Part shown: piece after piece, positions 47,333 to 59,223 of the stretch
How the letters are laid out: every line of letters starts with the position of its first letter
How positions within the stretch are numbered: position 1 is the stretch's first letter
DNA from: Saxidomus purpurata
Lineage: Eukaryota; Mollusca; Bivalvia; Venerida; Veneridae
Reading direction: 5' to 3'
Assembly (NCBI GenBank): GCA_022818135.1
Contig: JAFMSR010000002.1
Location: 27,182,598 to 27,246,597, forward strand
DNA length: 64,000 nucleotides
Translations under genes and position numbers: made by a program
The notes under the pieces: model-generated
Seen by the model: the letters and a program-made list of their open reading frames with translations, nothing else
The model's database searches: none
What the model was told of the DNA's origin: nothing

Positions 47333-49381
47333 CCAGCCCAGTTAGCTCAATTGGTAGAGCACGAAACTTGTAATCTCGGGGTAGCGGGTTCGATTCCCGG
47401 GGCTGACCAACTAAAATTACTAACAGTCTTTCGGATGAGACTAAAACCGAGGTCCCATGTACGGGTGCTATACACATGGCATGTATAAGAACCAGGGTTG
47501 TTTCTGGAATTGGGACGCTTTCTGTATCTTGCACTATCCTCCGAAATCTAAAATAACTAGATAGATTCTTTATTTACCTCCATTTAGGAGAGCTATCAAC
47601 ATACAATAGAACAGCAATAAGTTACAAAGACAGAAACGGAATTACATTACAATATACAAGCACACTTATATATAAATATACAAATTATACAGTTAAATTC
47701 ACATAAAAATAAGCCACACATCAATTGCAAACGCATATGATAAGGCAATGCTATATAAACTTTTACAAAAGCATGATAGCAAAACGTTTCAGATTAAGTT
47801 TTTGTAATGGCAAAGTAGCGAACACTGTGTCGTCCATATAAAAGCACCTCGACGAAACGAAATTTAAGGAACTTTTGAGGACTTGTTACGGGTACACTGT
47901 TTACCAAGCAGAAAAACAGATAGTCTTACCAGCCACTGGCTACAATGTACTGATGGCGTAGCATTTTATATAGTGCATTAATGCATATAATTTTTAGTTT
48001 GTCCTGTATATCCGGACACAGACTATCAGACGAAAGTCCGATCAGCATTTGAAATATTTGCGATTTAGGGTCTTTCTCTATTAGAGAGATATAGTGATTT
48101 TGACCGACTAAATCAAAGATACTCGACCAGAGCGACTTTCTTAAGAACTCATTGTTTTGGCAAAAGAATATTGCATGTACTGTTATGTTATCCGTTAGTT
48201 GACTGAAAATAGCAGAGTGTTCTATTTTGCAGAAAAATATAAGTCGAGCTAATGCACCTACCGCAAAGCAGCCTTTATATTTTAATTTCGGATAACGTCT
48301 GAGAAATAACCACAAGCAACAGGGCTTGTTAACGCTAAACAGGTCTTCTGTACGTAGTAGTGGATTACTGCTTAATATCCGTTCCATACGTTCCCTAAAT
48401 TCTCGATCGTATATATTTTTCCTTAGAATGTTTTTCCACTGTGTTTTAGGTGGAAAGAAGGCTGAAATTGTGATAGCTAGGGTTATTTTTTATTAAGAAT
48501 CCTATGCATATCATGGATGAAACCGAGTACCTGCCTTTCGTTATTATAGAAATGAACAAGTCTTTTTGCGAAGATTTGCTTTGCATGATACTTTGATGGT
48601 AAGCGACACAACTGACCTAAAAACTGCAATTTTGTGTAGTCGAATTCTGTTTCAATCGGAGGTACACCAAAACAACTAAGAGCAAAGTCGACATTTGCAT
48701 AAGTAGGCAGATTTTGGACAAGTTTCACACAAAACCGATGACTTCGTTCTAATTGAAGACGGCTTGATGGGGACACGTTATTCCATAACTCACACCCGTA
48801 CAATCCTTTTGGTATAATGACTGATTTATATATTGTAGCCCAGGACACTGGGGTAATTCCAAGCTGATTTATAGAATTGTTCATGATACTTATAAGAGAG
48901 AACCGCGCAATTTGATCGATGCGTCATGAATATTACTAGATTGGCACATGTATTTATCGCAGGTAATGCCTAGGTTTACATATTGCTCCGATTCTGAAAT
49001 AGTATATGCACATAATTTCCACTGTCTGTGATGGTGACTGTAATCGGATTTACTCTCATTAAATACAATGACACAACATTTACTTGCGTTATAAAGAAAG
49101 CGCCACTTTCTAGAGTATTTGTCACATATATCGAGCATTTTATCCAGTCCCTTTTTGTGTATGATAAAAGTAGCATGTCATCGGCCACTGTTGGACACGT
49201 TACATTCATGTTACATACGCACATGCCGTAGTTGCTCTCTCTACTTCGAGTATGAGGCCGTTTATATAGAGGAGGTATGGAAGAGGAGAGGTCTTTCCAC
49301 CCTGTCTAGTACCTTGCCTACTTCAGGGGCGTTGGTCACATGGGAAACCGGTACTAACGATAAAGCCCTAATATACGATAC
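47333..49381 (+). mobile_element. tRNA-SINE interrupted by a LINE insertion
   Basis: The left part (47333-47558) holds the tRNA-Thr-like head (A box TAGCTCAATTGG, CTTGTAA loop, B box GGTTCGATTCC) and most of the body. The right part (49311-49381) holds the missing 3' end (GGCGTTGGTCACATGGGAAA, TAAAGCCCTAATATAC). The two are separated by a LINE fragment. The outer edges share a perfect 13-bp duplication, TAAAACGATTAAG (47320-47332 and 49382-49394), proving that both halves were one SINE insertion. The anticodon stem has a mismatch. Confidence 0.88.
47560..49309 (-). pseudogene. 5'-truncated LINE inserted in the SINE (reverse transcriptase C-terminal part)
   Basis: On the minus strand, the right edge encodes GGKTSPLPYLLYINGLILE, the counterpart of the R-Q-G-G-x-x-S-P-L-L-F-x-L-Y-I-N-D-L motif. 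Then comes V-A-D-D-M-L-L-L-S (the catalytic box with F/Y replaced by V), then N-A-S-K-C, Y-V-N-L-G-I, and the thumb motif I-P-K-G-L-Y-G-C-E-L-W at 48805, typical of CR1/I-like non-LTR elements. Frames change near 49225, 48890 and 48400, so the copy is dead. The 3' end (left edge) is AAATAAAGAATCTATCTA-like in the minus sense. CTAG at both borders could be a short target duplication. Truncation at the 5' end is the norm for such insertions. Confidence 0.85.
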
Positions 49382-49394
49382 TAAAACGATTAAG

Positions 49395-51379
49395 ATATTT
49401 GGACCCCTAGCTGTGGTGAATATCTCGCATTCATGTTCAATTGTCTTTAACGGGAAAGTATGGCACTTATTTTCATGAATATCAGCCTCCTTGCTTTCAT
49501 GTGTTTCCATTCAATCAATTTCCACTTTCTTTGATTACTTTGTCTCCTTTTCATGTTAGCTTTCATATAATTTATCTTACCATAACTTGCATATAATTAT
49601 GACTGTCACTTAGGATGTTATCAGAACTGGAGGAAGAATTCATTAAGAGTAGTTAATATAAGTTGTTAGACTTGTTCTACAATCGATGTAGAATAGAGAA
49701 GTTATCCTTATAACCTATCATTATTTGAGCGAGTTTTCATATTATTGTTATACCGGAATGTGATGTGAGTGTCGTATTTCAATTTTTCATTTTTACGTTT
49801 TGTCTTTTGTAAGCGAATGGTAAAAATAAACTTTTATAAATGGAATACTGTTTTGGAGATTTTCAAGCGGGAGAGACGCTGTTGTTGATAAACAATGTAG
49901 AGGGGTAGGTTTGATAAAGCTAAATTCCATGCGATTTGAGTATTATTATATAGTTCAAATTTTGCTCTGTAGTCTTAAACTTAAAAAAATCTAATTCAAT
50001 TTTTAAAAATGCTTTTTTCGAACGACTTTAATTGGTTTCATTGGCAAGCTGTCCAAAATGGCGATGATGAAGATGATCTTTTTACATGTATATACAATTT
50101 TTGTGCACACATTCTCATGGATCGTAACGCTCTATTCAAATAATAATTGTTTTCAAAAGTAACAAGTAGAAATTGCATGACAACATAAAAATTCAGCGTG
50201 ATTTTGTAGATATCTTAGTATCAACGCCTGTTGAAAAGATCAAGAGTATAAATGATATAGGTAGAAACATAAATAACGTGTGTTTTGAGTAAACAATATA
50301 TTCAATCTTAATTCGCTGCGTTTACACACAACTATAAATCCAGAAACAGGCTGCATTCTTTGGACAGATCTGCGGAAGTGAAGTAGTTATTCTACTTGTC
50401 AGACCACTTGATACTAATGAAAAGGCAATTTCCTGTGTCAGCATGTTTATGTAATATTTGAAGTGCATCAAGATGGCGTTGTTTGTCGTCAGTATTATAC
50501 TGATATTTATCTAGGGATATTAGTCTTCACGCGCGTTAAACCAAGTTGCGCTCCAGTAAAAGTAGTATGGGCAGCTTCTTGCACTCAAAATGCGCAGGAA
50601 TGGCCGCAAGCCTTGTATTCAACACAAATGATGATAATGCAGGCTTTGGTCACCAGATTCTTGTATATTTCAATTACGCATACAGTTTGTAGACTGCTGT
50701 TATAAGGATCAATGCTGTAAACAATGCCATATTTTGATTCTGTTTGGAATTCAGGAATCATTTTTAAGGCAAGGTCAGATTTGCCTACATTCCTAATGTC
50801 AAGGTATAAATTTCCCACCAGAAATGCCTAGATTAGGACGAATAATTGGTCGTATAAAAAGTGAATCTATTTTTTCAAACAGTTTTGGGCGACTGGCGTT
50901 AAAAGTATGTCAAAGTTTTAATTCACATACAAAACACTAACATGGGTATATTAAGTCTCAAATGACTTCTCCAAAAATTTTCGAAATCATGCCTGGTTAA
51001 TGTAAATATATATGAAAAAAGTTCAGACACTATAACCTTGAAAATGACAGAAGTATTACGAATTTGTAGAACTGGAAGTTGCTCATACTACTTTCACTGG
51101 AGATTTCGAAACAACTGTACAGAAATATCCGTTAGGTCACTGTCGAATACCACGCCCCCTCCCACCCCCTTTACGCTATGCTTTATCAGAGAAGAAATAG
51201 GTCCGCGCCAAGGGAAACATGAAACTGAGACATGTAAACGACTTGTCGGGTCAATTTTCAACGTTGAAATATGGGCCCTGGAATCACTTTTCAGCGGGGT
51301 CAAATGTTGATGTTACACATGCTCTGGATGAATGTTAGTCCGGGTTAGATGTCGGGCGTCCATCTTACGTTGTCAGCAT
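49395..51379. other. Intergenic, nothing recognised apart from one duplicated block
   Basis: A block at 49622-49703 (CAGAACTGGAGGAAGAATTC, ATTAAGAGTAGTTAATATAA, GACTTGTTCTACAATCGATG) recurs at 52541-52645. Other ORFs of 77-119 codons lack motifs, and those at 49119-49510 overlap the LINE and SINE ends. Confidence 0.45.
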
Positions 51380-52340
51380 TTCACTTAGCGGATAGCTTAC
51401 CAAACTTGCTCTGTTGGAACCCTGTATTGACCACTTTAAAAACCCGGTTTACTGCACACAGCGATCTTCGTTTCTGAAATTAGAAAAAACTAGCATCTTT
51501 ACATTGACCACATTCAGAAAACAGGAAATTGTTCTGATGCACTGCACTAAGGGGGCGCTGACTTTTAAGTTGTAGCATCATTACATTGTCCCTTCTCAGA
51601 AAACAAGAAATTAATTAATACTTCTGAATTTAATCTCGATTGCGAAACAAGTTCTTATTATAATTTACATTAATCGCTTTCAAGACTCCCTCCAGTTGGA
51701 ATAAACATGAAAGAAAAAGTGAGAGGCAATGTGGAATTACATGTGTCTTGCCTTAAGACACAACCACTACCACTGCACCAAGGCGGCTCCAAAGAAATAA
51801 TTCTCCCTGTCCACTTCACGTACGGCCGTTGCTACTAAAATAAAAAAAAATAAACTGCTTCTCATTAACCAATCGCTCAAATTGGCTCCTTTTAAACATA
51901 AAGAAATGGTTCCGGTCCGCTTCACACATGGGCCAATGTAACTGAACAAAATAAATATCTCTAAACTGCTGATGGAAAGTCCCCAACTTGCTCTATACAT
52001 AGCATCCGTGCATTGACTTCCATCTGAAATAAGAAAATAGTTCGTTCCATTGCACACACGGTTCACTATTGTTGTTACCGAAAGTATAAAAATCTGTGAA
52101 TAGCTTCTTCTCGTGATCCAATTGTGTGTAAGGACCCCTTTCAGAAAACAGGCATTGGTTCCGGTCCACAAAGGGCCGGTTTTACTAAATATTATAGAAC
52201 TTTCGAACCTGACATGAGTTGCAATGTTACCAAACTTCCTCAAATACATCATTTAAATGCACGACTACATTCTTTCTAGAATTAGGAAATGGTTCCGGTC
52301 CATTCCAAATTGGGGTCGCTGTTGCCAAAAAATGAAAACA
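51380..52340. repeat. Degenerate tandem array, period about 125 bp
   Basis: Keywords recur in order several times: CCAAACTTGCTC or variant, a TTTCAGAAAACAGG-like block, GGTTCCGGTCC, CACAAAGGGCCG-like, and TTACTAAA. The 161-codon minus-strand frame across 51767-52252 is a by-product of the periodicity, not a gene. Confidence 0.55.
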
Positions 52341-52374
52341 AAGCACACCTTTTTCTCCGCAATAAAAAAACACT

Positions 52375-52455
52375 TGTATCTTGCACTATCCCCCGAAACC
52401 TAAAACAATTAACATATTTTTGTGGCGTTGGTCATATGGGTTGTCAGGTACCACA
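52375..52455 (+). mobile_element. SINE 3'-end fragment
   Basis: TATCTTGCACTATCCCCCGA, AACCTAAAA and GGCGTTGGTCATATGGG match the 3' half of the SINE at 11437. The head and the terminal tail are missing. It lies about 85 bp before a block duplicated from 49622. Confidence 0.7.
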
Positions 52456-52540
52456 GGGATGTGCAGTGGTGTAGGTATAGATAACCGAGCGACTTGTGGC
52501 CGCGACCTCCACAATCCCTTCTTTGGGCGCGAGAACTTAA

Positions 52541-52645
52541 CAGAACTCAAGGAAGAATTCATTAAGAGTACTTAATATAAGTTCATTAAGAGTAGTTAAT
52601 ATAAGTTGTTAGACTTGTTCTACAATCGATGTAGAATAGAGAAGT
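52541..52645. repeat. Duplicated block (second copy, with internal doubling)
   Basis: Matches 49622-49703 except that TTCATTAAGAGTAGTTAATA plus TAAG is present twice in tandem here. Both copies sit shortly downstream of a SINE 3' end, so either a dispersed repeat or a segmental duplication of 3' flanks explains them. Confidence 0.75.
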
Positions 52646-54790
52646 TTGCAGCAAGGCTTTGAGATGAATCTACATAAGAGCAAACTTATCTATTCAATTC
52701 TGATACCTCACTTTATGCAAAGGGGCGGCACTTAAAACTGTTCTCTGTCTGAAATAGATCACAGTTTCAATAGAGTAGTATAGGCAATTGGCCATGATAT
52801 ATTTCAGATAGATAACTGTTTGTTCGAGCACGTTAATATTACTAGGATACGCCTTCCTCGAAATAACGTAATTATTCTAGAAAGTAATTTATCTATTACT
52901 TAACGTGCAGTGATATACATGTACATCACTGCAGTATTAAAGTACAAAATGTAAGTTACACAGAACTTGGCGACACAAATCAAAGCATTGACCACCTGAA
53001 ATCCAGCTGTTTCATAGCCACTTTGTATTTAGTATACTTCATACTTTCTACACAGATTCTTGTATTATTATTTTTTAAATGTAATATAATAAAGTCTTGA
53101 AATTGGATGTTTTGTTATGTAATGCATGCACTTTATCACGCAATCACAAACTATGTTTATGTTTTGATGCTTCATCTGATAGCAAGTAAACTGACACATT
53201 ATACAGCTGCGTACGTACGTCAGTGCTTTTTAGATTTTGTTTCTGAAATTTATTAGACGAAATATTTTATTTATATTTTATATTTTTTGGGATAGACGAA
53301 ATATGATATTTGCTCTTTTGTTAAATAACCAAAAGTCTTACCCAAAACTCGTATGTAGCCTAATTCGAATTAAGCATAAACAGGAAAATTTAATTATTAG
53401 AACGTGGTTCAGTTGACTATATACACTTAATTTATTAACATGGCTATTGAAACACGGAAAAAGTAGAACTTCGGAAAGTATTCAGTAATGTTCTTTGTTT
53501 GAAGCATTATTGTTATGATTACAATAGAATATAGGACTGCATAAATTTGTTTTGTTTTGTTCTCATGCGAACATTGAAAAGCTTCATTTCTTTTCTTGTT
53601 GCTACCTGCATCAGACCATTTACAATCATCTTTCAACAAAATAATACCTAAATATTTGTATGAAACGATAACATCTCGGGACCAGCACGAAAGAGGCACG
53701 AGGAATTTAGAAAAGGGACACGCGAAAGGTACAGATCTTATCAGTTTGTTAACCCTTCACTTTTGCCATAGATAGTACAGATACTAACATAATAAAGTAT
53801 ATACTTCATTATTTGCTCAAAGTGCAGCATGCACGCGAATGGCTTATCACACACTAGCAGCAGAGTCTTATTTTTAATATTAATATTTTGCTTTTTAGAG
53901 CAAACTTTCAAAACTATTCATTAAGGTCGTTGAAAGTCGAGTCGCTAATGTCTTTAAAGTCATTTTTTACTTGCTAATGCTCTAGATCTTGTTTAGGACA
54001 GTTTTAGCAATCCCAAGGCACTTTAAGAACTCGTCACAGCTGGTTCCCCGAGAAAGGGTATACATTTTAGCATATATATTAATACTTTAAGAAATTATAA
54101 CTTAATTGAAGATAAGAAGTTATTATGAAATGTAAAATGTTTTGTTTCAGCAAGCGGTTACATGTTTTTAAAGTCAGTTAACCGTTCCAATACGGCCTTG
54201 TTTTTAAGGTAGTTTCGGGATGTTTATCTTTAAAATAATATTGAACTGACCTGATATTTGCCTGGATAACACCAGTATATATGGATATATTTTACTGTAG
54301 AAGAACACTACATGATTGACGGATCCTTTGTAACTATGAATCTCTTGAATAAAACTTAACTTAATTACCGAATAGTCTACAAGTATTTTCAAAACTTATG
54401 AAAAATTAAGAGACTGTGATAAATATCTAGTGTGTCATCTGTTTGAGAATACTTGTATTTACTATGTTTTAAAAGCTCAAAGTTCCAAAGGACTAGTCAC
54501 TTAATTGCTAGTCCATTCTTTATTTTAATATCTAAGACGTTGACAAACTGTGCGAGTTATGCAAACTTAAAGCCGCAAAAATCCCTGCCCTGGTAGGGAC
54601 AATTTGGTAGGCGTGTTTACCAGATAACAAACTATTACTCATGCAGAGAGATGCTGTACCTGTGCTAAATATAACTGAAGTAAACAAACAGTAGAGCAGA
54701 CGATAAAATTTACTCACCATGCTATGCATTGTATAACCATTCAATCCATTTATTCCAAACTGATTCTTTATATTGAAAGTTTTTGCTTTT
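52646..54790. other. Intergenic, nothing recognised
   Basis: AT-rich, no domains. The inverted ends of the following transposon may lie near its right limit but I could not identify them. Confidence 0.45.
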
Positions 54791-56452
54791 TTAACAAGGT
54801 ATTTTGTATGTCATTTCGGGATTTCTTTTGTAGCTAACAATTCTTTCAGATGTAAAGTCCCTATTTATGTTTTCATTCCAGTCTAGTAATGCTAAGTCAA
54901 TTCTTAATTTGTAAGTTGAATAACCAAATGAAATTCTTGTGTCTAAAAACTGTAATAGAGCATTGTTGAAAGATTCTACATAATGAGTGTCCATACAGTA
55001 TTTATATTTTTCTGCTTCTTTATAGACTGGCAACCCTTTTAAAAAAATCAAGTTATAATTTCTACAGCTCTGTCACTTTTCAACTGGAATTTGGAACATT
55101 CATAGTTCACATCTGTTTTACATCTTGATGTTGACAAGCAATTGTCATGGTGACCCTGATAATGCTCTATAAAATTTAAGATGTTTGCTCGAAGTTTTTC
55201 GGCACTGTTTTCGCTATTTTTCATGGAATAGTAGATATGTGTTCTTAAAGCAGCTGCTTTGTCCGATAGCTCTTCATGCCAAATTATCCCGTGGTATTTT
55301 CTGAAGCCAGAAGTTATGCGTTTTGCATTTTTAGAAATTGATTTTGTCATGTGCCAGGTGTCTATAGCATTGTTGGTTGGATTTCTTTCTTCACGCACAT
55401 ACTTTGTAATTTGGTTGTTATTGTCATGGGCATGGATATTAACTGGACAATACGTTCATCTAAAGCTTGATAGATACGTTTAACCCCTATGAGCTCATGT
55501 CTTTGAGAGCACGGGTCATCATCTTTCTTTGACACTGTTTGTATGTCCAAAACCTTGTGCGTAGCTTGACCAAGCACACAACATCACTGAAAACTGCATT
55601 TTTCCTCCAGCAAGCCTGGCATCAGTCAAAATATTTATTCCATGAGCCATTTCATCATCAGGCAAGGTAGCACATGTCATGGCTATTTCCTCTTGTAGTG
55701 CTTCCTGTTTGGATTCAGAAGCCAGTCGAGAAATGACTTCTTGGTAGGTGTCTTGAAATTCCTTCATGTATTGTTCTCCCATATTTCCGATGTTTGCATC
55801 ATCACAGAATTTCGTGAAGTGGTTCGGTAACATACCAGATGAAGAATATCCATGAGCTAGCCTTGCATTTACTGAAAAACGACCATGTTCAATATGAGGT
55901 GATGAGGTCCAAGTCCAAACATGTTTTTCATTTTCACATTGCATATTGATAGACAATACATGTTTAAGCATTTGGTGATTTTTATTGTAACGTTACCATC
56001 ACACTTATCGGTATGAGATTTTACAGACGTCACAAGTCTTTCAACAGCACTTAATGAACCAACAAAAAGTTGGTCATCAACTGCCCCATCCCTTTCAATA
56101 AATTTGTATGTAGTCCCTTCAAAGTAAGTCTCATCACGTGGCCCTCTTTCTGACTGAATATTTTCATTAATAAAAAAGTCAAACACTCTATTTAGCAACT
56201 AAAAGTTGAAACTCTGTTCAGTTTTCCTTCACCTAGGAACAATTTTAATCTATCCATTTTGTTCAGCAATTCTGTTTTCTCATTTTCAGTCTTGTAATAA
56301 AACTCAAGACGACCCCTTTGTTGAGTTTGATTTTGCTTCTGCTTCTTGTTTGATTCCTTTCGTGCTTCTTTAGAACAAGAGGCAAACATTCTAGGTTGAT
56401 GTTTCATTTCATCACGGATGCGCTTTAACCCTTGTTCTTGGGGAATATCCAT
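54791..56452 (-). pseudogene. Decayed DDE-type transposase (Kolobok-like wording)
   Basis: Five or six overlapping minus-strand frames read in order as one protein of about 550 residues. Landmarks: a Lys/Gln-rich N-terminus (56452-56192); W-T-S-S-P and H-G-Y-S-S-S-G-M-L-P with F-C-D-D-A-N-I-G (55910-55780); N-I-L-T-D-A-R, the likely first catalytic Asp (near 55630); A-T-H-K-V-L-D-I-Q (55570); A-I-D-T-W-H-M-T-K-S-I-S-K (55360); I-E-H-Y-Q-G-H-H-D-N-C (55160); and H-Y-V-E-S-F-N-N-A-L-L with L-A-L-L-D-W-N-E-N at the end. This set matches, from memory, transposase-like proteins common in cnidarians, molluscs and fish. Frame breaks near 56195, 55960, 55570, 55390 and 55050 make it inactive. It is head-to-head with the + strand ORF at 56646. 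Confidence 0.75.
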
Positions 56453-56645
56453 TTTTTTTGCACAAAGTATGTATTATCATTAATCCTCAACAACAAATTT
56501 TGCACTGAGCTTGAATCTTGGTGATGCTGAGCCAGTTGGACATTTCTCAATTATAATTGAAAGAATAACAAAAGGGGTGATGATAGCTTATCTCAGACTT
56601 GGTATGGCATTTCATTAAATAGACATTGTGTTGTTGTGAGACACA
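56453..56645. promoter_or_regulatory. Shared divergent promoter region of the two-gene transposon
   Basis: Only 193 bp separate the first Met codon of the minus-strand transposase from the first ATG-initiated frame of the plus-strand ORF, so they must share regulatory sequence. The stretch is AT-rich. I see no certain TATA box. Confidence 0.4.
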
Positions 56646-57316
56646 ATGCAGATTATGGCTGTAAATTTGGAGGGAAACTTTATTATTAAAATAAGCATGG
56701 AAATCGAAAGCAGTAAAATTAAAAAATATATTGTTCAAATGACTGCTGAACAGAAAGAAATAACAGAAGGAATATTTAATTTTCACGGATGGGATATTGA
56801 TATTCAGAGGATTCTGAAAGTGAAGATGGCAATTTTGTTTACCAGAAGATCAAGGGCATACCCTATGTGTGTAAACAGACATGTAGAAATGAAAAGAGAA
56901 ACAACTGAAAATAGAGGAGCAAACATTCACAGTGAACATACAATTAATGAAGAAGAAAACACATCAACTATTCAGTTAAAAGAAGACGAGGCAGAGGGCT
57001 GTGAACGTGTCTGTAAACACTGTTTTAACAATCCTTGTATTACTTCAAATCCACAGTCATGGCTCGGTGGTGGCCGACCAGCCAGGACAGGAAACGACAT
57101 CATTCGAAAGCGCCTATACCGAAAATACTGGACAATGCTCGACAGAAGAGGAGTGTGGTATTTACCTGCTTATTTACAAAAAGGAAAGATCAGGCAATGC
57201 AAGAAGCGAACATTCAATTAACTCAAAGAGAAATGATACCTGATTGTGTTCTATACCAAGTTAGAAACCTATACCCAAACCCCAAAGATGTGCCATACAT
57301 GGGACATCAGTGGTGA
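56646..57316 (+). pseudogene. Cys-rich accessory ORF of the transposon, one frameshift
   Basis: The first frame (56646-57221) has an N-terminal region with little identity to anything I know, then C-K-H-C-F-N-N-P-C, W-L-G-G-G-R-P-A-R-T-G-N and K-R-L-Y-R-K-Y-W-T-M-L-D-R-R-G-V-W. It runs into a premature stop. The continuation is in the next frame: Q-R-E-M-I-P-D-C-V-L, V-R-N-L-Y-P-N-P and P-Y-M-G-H-Q-W, then TGA at 57314. A single-base shift near 57180 explains this. The Cys-x-x-Cys, YR-x-Y, (I/L)P-x-C, (V/I)R-x-x-(Y/F)P and Y-x-G spacing resembles the zinc-binding 'ballast' domain at the C-terminus of the P2X7 receptor, though similarity is weak. About 220 residues in the intact form. Confidence 0.65.
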
Positions 57317-59223
57317 TTATATATACTCTGATAATAACAGACTGGGACATGATAGTAATAATGGTTACAGTATAATTAATGGAAATGAAAAGTGATGCTA
57401 TTTATTAACGATCCACACACTTATCATTCATATTGAAATGGATTAAACTGTTCCATGAATAAAAGCAACATTTGAAAGGGAATATTAAAAATAAAAGAAT
57501 TAATCTGCAACAGGTATGTCTGTTATCATTATAATTATGTTATTACTGATCCGCCATGGACTGTACAAGTCTCTGATAGCCAAACAGATGCCTCAAGAGT
57601 GTAATTTCAAGCTGCAGGAATGTAAACACTACCACGTGCTTTTGTTTACGTCTGCAGTTCATGACCGAATAAACTCCTCCCCGGGATTTTCAAATCTTTG
57701 ACAGTTAACTGATTTTTTTCTTACAAAGTACCATAAAGTACATTTTTACATGAAATTTTCTCTGCCAATTTATTTGAAATGTTGCAAAAGAAGCTATGAA
57801 AAAAGTTTTAAAGTAAAAACTTCTTGGTTATTTCACTATTTTAAAAAAGGGCTCTTAGATGTGAAGCATGTTAAAAATACCATGAAACCTGCCCTAGCGC
57901 CATCTTCTGGCTTTTATATCCCAGTTGGGGGTTTAAAGAAAGGATACGGGGGATGACTTGCAAATGTTTTGAAAGAGTTAATATTTCTAAATTTTTAGAA
58001 GAGAGTTTCTAGTAATTATAAGGAAAACTTCAAGCAGTGTCACCAAAAGACCATATTATGCCAAGGAATCAGGTGACTACAAACTTTAGCGTTTTTTTAT
58101 ATAATCGTATAAATGCAAGAGTCTCAATTTGACCCATTTTATTTTTTTAAATTGGTTTTTATTTTGTTTTAGAACAGTTTTTCTTTATTTTTAGCTGTGA
58201 TGGCATTCACATTGGGTAACAACAGGCCAATGTATTGCGTCTTTTAAAACATGTCTACTGTAGCATTTTTATGGCAAAATTATTTTAATTTCTTAAGTCT
58301 GCATTCATTATATTTTTACTGTTTAACGTATCTGCATTTGGTAAGGGATGCACCTGTTTTTTTAATGCATCATCTTGATAATTACATTACAGTTTTTGTA
58401 CTTCGTTTAACTTATAGAAAAACTATAATTAATGTTAACGGTTCAGAATGGCTAACATGATGTTCGCTTGCTTATGCTAATGGACTTTTAGTCAACGTAC
58501 CTTTTGCCAAACATTGTTAAAAAAGAATATGATCTAGATTGCTGAAAGGGAACATATAATTCATTAGCAGAGAGGGTCGTTTTATAATTTGGTAAACCTA
58601 GTAAGTTTAAACCTTTTTATTTGTATATTGTATATTATACAGCATTATAATTAATTTACATACGATACATGGAAGTTGTACGCAAATTTTCTCCACAGCA
58701 TTCTATATGTTGGTGACAAGGTATGGCGATTTGCAAATTAATAAGGCTTTAGAGCGTAAAAAATGATTGAGATAGCTAGAGTTAAGATAGGAAGACAATG
58801 TCAAGAAAAGTAGTTACAGATGTGAGCGAGAATGAAAAGGGAAAATGAGAAGAGAAAATAAGGCGTCTTAAGGTTGGGTTCCGTGTTGCATATATATCTT
58901 TCAGGTTTTCTCAGTCAAAGCGTTTTGATTTCTCCGTATACGTACATGTATTGCGCGGAAAATGCTTGCGTTGGTCTCATCAGATATTAATGTATTACCA
59001 AATAGGATCGTTGTAACGGATTCTGCACAATAATTACTAATCTCATTGACTATTGCACTGGGTCAGAACGGCCATATAGATTACAGAGCGTCTCGCGGAC
59101 ACATTTCTAATTGAAAGTAGTCTCATTTATTATCTTATGTCACACATTGACAAATCATAGATGGAAGAAACATACCTTTGACATATAATTAATTGAAAAA
59201 AATATTTTGTTTGTTCATATATA
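57317..59223. other. Intergenic, nothing recognised
   Basis: A possible poly(A) signal AATAAA at 57459 may belong to the accessory ORF. Small frames at 57516-58460 have no motif. Confidence 0.45.

Noticed and set aside
47335..47408. Second functional tRNA-Thr gene
   Set aside because: Same SINE head, with a mismatched anticodon stem.
51767..52252. 161-codon minus-strand frame with hydrophobic stretches
   Set aside because: It runs through a degenerate tandem array; the apparent membrane segments come from T-rich repeat units.
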